From contig JBDHRX010000127.1 of assembly GCA_039807785.1 (NCBI GenBank), positions 1-8,524 on the forward strand: a stretch of 8,524 bases of DNA. The letters are read 5' to 3'. The DNA is from Zeimonas sp039807785 (GTDB lineage Bacteria; Pseudomonadota; Gammaproteobacteria; Burkholderiales; Burkholderiaceae_E). The notes below the pieces were generated by a model. That model made no database searches, was not told where the DNA came from, and saw only the letters and a program-made list of their open reading frames with translations. A program made the position numbers and the translations under genes. Within the stretch, counting starts at the first letter, position 1. Each line of letters starts with the position of its first letter. Shown here in pieces: positions 5,436 to 8,524 of this stretch.

Positions 5436-6134
5436 ATGACGCGCGTCTGGCTGCTCGACCTCGACAACACGCTGCACGACGCGACGGCGGTCATCTTCCC
5501 GCGCATCAATCGCGCGATGACCGCGTACCTCGCGCGCGAGCTCGAGATCGGGCTCGACGAGGCCGAGGCGCTGCGCACGCGCTACTGGCGCCGCTACGGC
5601 GCGACGCTGCTCGGCATGGTGCGCCACCACGGCACCGACCCGCGCCGCTTCCTGCGGGAGACGCATCCGTTCCCGGACATCCGCGGCATCGTCAGGCGCG
5701 ACATGCGCCTGACGCAGGCGCTGCGCCGGCTGCCGGGGCGGCGCGTGGTGGTCACGAACGCGCCGCTGCACTATGCGTCCGAGGTGGTGCGCAGGCTCGG
5801 CATCGGCCCGTACGTCGAGACGATCGTGTCGATCGAGGCGATGACGTTCGCGGGGCGGCTGCAGCCGAAGCCGTCGCGCCCGATGATGCGCCGGCTGGCC
5901 GCGCGGCTGCGCGTGCCGCCGGCGCGCTGCGTGCTCGTCGAGGACACGCTCGCCAACCTGGCGAGCGCGCGCCGCGTCGGGATGCGCACCGTGCTCGTGA
6001 CCGGCGTCAGCCACCGTTCGCACCACCCATCTCGCCGTACGCGCGCCGGACCGGCTCGGCGCGTGGACCTTCAAGTACAATCGGTCGCGCACCTGCCGCG
6101 CAAGGCCCTTCGATCCGCGACGACAACGAGATGA
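5436..6134 (+). CDS. HAD-superfamily hydrolase, pyrimidine 5'-nucleotidase-like
   Basis: A 232-residue HAD phosphatase. All four motifs are visible: motif I DLDNTL (D8, D10), motif II VVTNAP (T107), motif III K145 in QPKPS, and motif IV VEDTLANL (E169, D170). A helical cap of about 80 residues (16-95) lies between motifs I and II. The DxDNTLH start and this cap resemble the yeast SSM1/SDT1-type pyrimidine 5'-nucleotidase group, to which the protein between argB and slmA in Burkholderiales is usually assigned. The physiological substrate (UMP/CMP or another small phosphate ester) is not proven. It begins 40 bp after argB with a modest AGGA about ten bases upstream, and its TGA overlaps the slmA ATG by four bases. 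The last 40 residues are Arg-rich and low in complexity, but the VDLQVQSVAHL element (210-220) matches the normal family ending, so I see no sign of a frameshift. Confidence 0.88.
   Translation: MTRVWLLDLDNTLHDATAVIFPRINRAMTAYLARELEIGLDEAEALRTRYWRRYGATLLGMVRHHGTDPRRFLRETHPFPDIRGIVRRDMRLTQALRRLPGRRVVVTNAPLHYASEVVRRLGIGPYVETIVSIEAMTFAGRLQPKPSRPMMRRLAARLRVPPARCVLVEDTLANLASARRVGMRTVLVTGVSHRSHHPSRRTRAGPARRVDLQVQSVAHLPRKALRSATTTR
6076..6081 (+). promoter_or_regulatory. Possible internal -10 element for slmA
   Basis: TACAAT, a 5 of 6 match to the -10 consensus, lies inside the 3' end of the HAD gene, about 50 bp before the slmA ATG, in a short AT-richer patch (CAAGTACAATCGG). No -35 box is recognisable. 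It could give slmA and the small membrane protein transcription independent of argB. Confidence 0.35.
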
Positions 6135-6739
6135 ACGATCAGACGACGCCCGCGCCGAAGCCCGCTCGACCGAAGCCCGGCGAGCGACGACTGCAGATCC
6201 TCCAGACGCTGGCCGCGATGCTGCAGGAGCCCGGCGGCGATCGCGTCACCACCGCCGCGCTCGCGGGTCGCCTGCAGGTGTCCGAGGCGGCGCTGTATCG
6301 CCACTTCGCGAGCAAGGCCCAGATGTTCGAAGGCCTGATCGAGTTCATCGAGTCGACCATCTTCGGGCTGATCAACCAGATCACCACCCAGCAGGAAGAC
6401 GGCCTGCGCCAGCTGCGCGACATCGTCGCGATGCTGCTGTCGTTCGCCGAGCGGAACCCAGGCATGACGCGCGTGCTGATCGGCGACGCGCTGGTGACCG
6501 AGGACGACCGGCTGCAGGACCGCATCAACCAGCTGGTCGACCGGATCGAGGCGTCGCTGAAGCAGGCCTTCCGCGTGACGATCGCGCAGGGGCGGCTGCC
6601 GCAGGACACCGACGCGGCGGCGCGCGCCGGCATCGTGCTGGCCTACGTGCTCGGTCGCTGGCTGCGCTTCGCCAAGAGCGGCTTCCGGCGCTCGCCCGGC
6701 GAGATGTTCGACCAGCAGGCCCCGTTCCTGATCGCCTGA
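6131..6739 (+). CDS. slmA: Nucleoid occlusion factor SlmA (TetR family)
   Basis: A 202-residue TetR-fold protein. The N-terminal helix-turn-helix covers about 21-66, with VTTAALAGRLQVSEAALYRHFASKAQMF (39-66). The core closely follows E. coli SlmA: SEAALYRHF-SK--MF, LIEFIE (69-74), FAERNPGMTRVL (105-116), and DRLQDRINQLVDRIEA (126-141). SlmA binds specific sites on the nucleoid and blocks FtsZ ring assembly over DNA, coordinating division with chromosome segregation. Residue-level similarity along the whole length makes this a true SlmA rather than a generic TetR repressor, although betaproteobacterial members are less studied than that of E. coli. The first 18 residues are a Pro/Lys-rich tail. 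The ATG overlaps the HAD stop by four bases, indicating translational coupling. Confidence 0.93.
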   Translation: MNDQTTPAPKPARPKPGERRLQILQTLAAMLQEPGGDRVTTAALAGRLQVSEAALYRHFASKAQMFEGLIEFIESTIFGLINQITTQQEDGLRQLRDIVAMLLSFAERNPGMTRVLIGDALVTEDDRLQDRINQLVDRIEASLKQAFRVTIAQGRLPQDTDAAARAGIVLAYVLGRWLRFAKSGFRRSPGEMFDQQAPFLIA

Positions 6740-6751
6740 GGCGCGCCGGCC

Positions 6752-6937
6752 GTGGAACTCGTCTACTTCACGATCGTCGGGGCCGGGCTCTACATCCTCG
6801 CCGACCGCCTGCTCGACGCGATGGAGCGCCGCGCCGGGCGCCGCTTCGGCCAGCGCTCGCTGATCTTCTTCGCGCTGCTGCTCGGGATGGCGCTGGTCAC
6901 TTTCGCGGTGATCCGCCAGGTGTCGGGCCCGGGCTGA
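6752..6937 (+). CDS. Small two-helix membrane protein of unknown function
   Basis: A 61-residue protein starting with GTG 12 bp after the slmA stop; GAGG, overlapping the slmA stop, is about ten bases upstream. Two hydrophobic stretches are clear: about 3-20 (rich in Y, F, I, L and small residues) and about 37-55. They are separated by a strongly basic loop (ERRAGRRFGQR, 25-35). By the positive-inside rule the loop should be cytoplasmic and both ends periplasmic. There is no cysteine or known motif. I have the impression that similar short membrane proteins follow slmA in related bacteria, but I cannot verify this here. Tight spacing to slmA suggests co-expression. It is not assigned to a toxin family; the soluble basic loop and short ends could also suit a small regulatory membrane peptide. 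The last codons and stop lie in the first unit of a 16-bp tandem repeat. Confidence 0.72.
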   Translation: MELVYFTIVGAGLYILADRLLDAMERRAGRRFGQRSLIFFALLLGMALVTFAVIRQVSGPG

Positions 6938-6993
6938 GGCGGGTCCGGGCTGAGGCGGGCCCGGGCTGAGGCGGTCCAGGGCTGAGGCGACCG
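6931..6993 (+). repeat. 16-bp tandem repeat, about four copies
   Basis: Units begin at 6931, 6947, 6963 and 6979, each with the core GGGCTGAGGCGG followed by a variable four-base end (first three copies; the fourth diverges after GGGCTGAGGCG). The first unit carries the stop codon of the small membrane protein (TGA 6935-6937). The period is not a multiple of three, and each copy contains TGA. Copy number probably varies between strains by slippage. Confidence 0.92.
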
Positions 6994-7011
6994 CCGGTCG
7001 GCGCGCCCGGT

Positions 7012-7037
7012 CCCGGCGCTGCGCCGCGGCCGGGTTT
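7012..7037 (+). terminator. Weak hairpin, possible terminator after the slmA operon
   Basis: CCCGGC (7012-7017) pairs with GCCGGG (7029-7034) across an 11-base GC-rich loop, followed by only three T residues. The T-tract is too short for a confident intrinsic terminator, but the position between the small membrane protein and the rhlE promoter fits. Confidence 0.25.
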
Positions 7038-7038
7038 C

Positions 7039-7047
7039 GGTTATCAT
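7039..7047 (+). promoter_or_regulatory. Predicted -10 element of the rhlE promoter
   Basis: GGTTATCAT contains TATCAT (7042-7047), a 5 of 6 match to TATAAT, about 190 bases before the rhlE start. It shares the GGTTA..AT form with the element before argB. The -35 region falls in GC-rich DNA without a recognisable box. Confidence 0.42.
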
Positions 7048-7239
7048 GTTGCAGCGCGACATCCGGCCGTACCCGGCCGGGATCGCCCCACGGCGCCGAC
7101 AGCCAGTCTCTGCGCCGTATCCTCGCGGCCACGCGGTCGCTCCGGAAGTCCTCAACCCTGTCCCGTCTGCCCGCGACTGGCGTCGCAACCGGCAGCGCCC
7201 GAGCGCTGCGGTGACCGAGGCCGATGTCGTTGGAGTGTC

Positions 7240-8524
7240 ATGTCCTTTGCCAGCCTGGGCTTGTCCGAAGCCCTCGTCCGTGCCGTCGCCGAGCGCGGCT
7301 ACGATTCCCCCACCCCCATCCAGGCGAAAGCGATTCCCGCCGTGCTCTCGGGCGGCGACCTGCTCGCCGGCGCGCAGACCGGCACCGGCAAGACCGCCGG
7401 CTTCGTGCTGCCGATCCTGCAGCGGCTCTCGACGACGCCGGCGCGGCGGCCGGCGGCCGGCGGTCGCCGGCCGATCCGGGCGCTGATCCTCACGCCGACG
7501 CGCGAGCTCGCCGCCCAGGTCGAGGAGAGCGTCGTCGCCTACGGCCGGCACCTGAAGCTCTCGTCGACCGTGGTGTTCGGCGGCGTCAACATCAATCCGC
7601 AGATCGACCGGCTGCGCCGCGGCGTCGACATCCTGGTCGCGACGCCGGGCCGCCTGCTCGACCATGCCGGCCAGCGCACCGTCGACCTCTCCGGGATCGA
7701 GGTGCTGGTGCTCGACGAGGCCGACCGGATGCTCGACATGGGCTTCATCCACGACATCCGTCGGGTGCTGAAGCTGCTGCCGCCGCAGCGGCAGAACCTG
7801 CTCTTCTCGGCGACGTTCTCCGACGAGATCAAGGCGCTCGCCGACGGCCTGCTCGACCGGCCGGCGCTGATCGAGGTCGCGCGCCGCAACGCGACCGCCG
7901 ACACCGTCCGGCAGCGCGTGCTGCCGGTCGACCGGGCGCGCAAGCGCGAGCTGCTCTCGCACCTGGTGCGCGAGCACAACTGGTTCCAGGTGCTGGTGTT
8001 CACGCGCACCAAGCACGGCGCCAACCGGCTCGCCGAGCAGTTGACCAAGGACGGGATCCCGTCGCTCGCGATCCACGGCAACAAGAGCCAGAACGCCCGC
8101 ACGCGCGCGCTGGCCGAGTTCAAGTCGGGCAGCCTCCAGGTGCTGGTGGCCACCGATATCGCGGCGCGCGGCCTCGACATCGTCGAGCTGCCCCACGTCG
8201 TGAACTTCGACCTTCCGAACGTGTCCGAGGACTACGTGCACCGGATCGGCCGCACCGGCCGCGCCGGCGCCGAGGGCGAGGCGGTGTCGCTGGTGTCGCC
8301 CGACGAGAACGGCCTGCTGCGCGACATCGAGCGCCTGATCCGGCGCGAGATCCCGCGCCAGACGATCGCGGGCTTCGAGCTCGACCCGAACGCGCGCAAC
8401 GAGCCCGAGCCGGACGACCGTCCGTCGCGCCCGTCGCGGCGCCCGATGCGCGGCGACGCGCAGCGCAGCGGCGCCCGGCAGGGTGCCCGCGGACCGGGGC
8501 CCGGGTCGCGCGGCCCGCTCGCGG
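7240..8524 (+). CDS. rhlE: DEAD-box ATP-dependent RNA helicase RhlE (C-terminus cut by right edge)
   Basis: The first 428 residues are present and contain the complete helicase core. In order: F3 and the Q motif with PTPIQ (24-28), motif I AQTGTGKT (45-52), Ia PTREL (86-90), GG and TPGR (135-138), motif II DEAD (159-162), motif III SAT (190-192), IV VLVFTRTK (251-258), V ATDIAARGLD (304-313) and VI HRIGRTGR (334-341). The short Arg/Gly-rich insertion between motifs I and Ia (67-79) and the start MSFASLGLSEAL are typical of RhlE. RhlE unwinds structured RNA and takes part in ribosome maturation, RNA turnover and cold adaptation. After residue 385 the protein enters a disordered Arg/Gly/Pro/Ser-rich tail, usual for RNA-binding extensions in this group; the tail and stop lie beyond the window. 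The ATG at 7240 has GGAG six bases upstream. It appears to be a separate transcription unit from slmA. Confidence 0.95.
   Translation, partial: MSFASLGLSEALVRAVAERGYDSPTPIQAKAIPAVLSGGDLLAGAQTGTGKTAGFVLPILQRLSTTPARRPAAGGRRPIRALILTPTRELAAQVEESVVAYGRHLKLSSTVVFGGVNINPQIDRLRRGVDILVATPGRLLDHAGQRTVDLSGIEVLVLDEADRMLDMGFIHDIRRVLKLLPPQRQNLLFSATFSDEIKALADGLLDRPALIEVARRNATADTVRQRVLPVDRARKRELLSHLVREHNWFQVLVFTRTKHGANRLAEQLTKDGIPSLAIHGNKSQNARTRALAEFKSGSLQVLVATDIAARGLDIVELPHVVNFDLPNVSEDYVHRIGRTGRAGAEGEAVSLVSPDENGLLRDIERLIRREIPRQTIAGFELDPNARNEPEPDDRPSRPSRRPMRGDAQRSGARQGARGPGPGSRGPLA

Larger units (their letters stand above)
6938..7239 (+). other. Intergenic spacer and rhlE leader
   Basis: This stretch of about 300 bases has no supported gene. 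It holds the rest of the 16-bp repeat (to 6993), a GC hairpin (7012-7034), a predicted promoter (7042-7047) and about 185 bases of presumed untranslated leader before rhlE. Open frames across it are GC-bias shadows without ribosome-binding sites. I see no tRNA, riboswitch or insertion sequence in it. The long leader would be a natural place for autoregulation by the helicase or cold response, but no specific structure is evident. Confidence 0.6.

Noticed and set aside
4328..5578. A minus-strand 490-codon frame continuing upstream of the CWC gene through argB
   Set aside because: Everything before 4327 is antisense to argB and His/Asp/Val-rich. Only the last 73 codons carry the CWC cysteine pattern.
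6001..6134. Possible frameshift at the Arg-rich end of the HAD gene
   Set aside because: The VDLQVQSVAHL element near the end fits the usual family C-terminus, and the stop overlaps slmA in the common ATGA arrangement.
6790..8241. A 483-codon minus-strand frame opposite rhlE
   Set aside because: It is antisense to a complete DEAD-box helicase core and shows no family features.
1..8524. Defence system, phage, transposon or CRISPR array
   Set aside because: No nuclease, integrase, transposase, methyltransferase, spaced direct repeats or terminal inverted repeats were seen; every substantial gene is assigned to a metabolic, regulatory or housekeeping family.

Overview
The window is very GC-rich DNA (about 70% by eye, with G/C-dominated third positions). 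It reads as the chromosome of a betaproteobacterium, most likely order Burkholderiales. The main reasons are the order argB / pyrimidine-5'-nucleotidase-like HAD hydrolase / slmA, a small CWC-type cysteine-rich protein next to a Nac/CynR-like LysR regulator, and a GalD/LigJ/LigK lower aromatic-degradation module. The genus cannot be named from the sequence alone.

Left half (1-4327, all genes on the minus strand): a catabolic unit. In transcription order it holds a CWC cysteine-rich protein (4327-4106), a LysR regulator (4109-3195), a 139-bp regulatory gap, 4-oxalomesaconate tautomerase (GalD/LigU, 3055-1937), 4-oxalomesaconate hydratase (LigJ, 1940-915), 4-carboxy-4-hydroxy-2-oxoadipate (CHA) aldolase (LigK, 884-195) and the first 58 codons of a Rossmann-fold NAD(P)-dependent oxidoreductase that runs off the left edge. 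GalD, LigJ and LigK form an unbroken route from 4-oxalomesaconate to pyruvate plus oxaloacetate. This is the shared end of the gallate and protocatechuate 4,5-cleavage pathways. No ring-cleavage dioxygenase is present in the window, so the upstream substrate cannot be decided here. The gap before galD holds three stacked dyads, including a perfect T-N11-A LysR box centred about 64 bp upstream of a predicted transcription start.

Right half (4457-8524, all genes on the plus strand): housekeeping genes. They are argB (N-acetylglutamate kinase), a HAD phosphatase, slmA (TetR-fold nucleoid-occlusion factor), a 61-residue two-helix membrane protein, and, after a roughly 300-bp spacer, rhlE (DEAD-box RNA helicase), which is cut by the right edge after 428 codons. 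The argB-HAD-slmA-small protein genes are tightly packed (gaps of 40, -4 and 12 bp) and probably form one operon, with a possible extra promoter inside the end of the HAD gene for slmA. The spacer before rhlE contains a four-copy 16-bp tandem repeat that starts on the last codons of the small membrane protein, then a weak hairpin, a predicted promoter and a long untranslated leader.

The two halves diverge from a 129-bp region (4328-4456). I see no insertion sequence, phage gene, tRNA, rRNA or CRISPR array. The gene content is mostly well understood. The less explained points are the oxidoreductase co-operonic with the ligK module, the translational coupling of the CWC protein to the regulator, the conserved-looking small membrane protein after slmA, the tandem repeat at its stop codon, and the dyad cluster upstream of galD.
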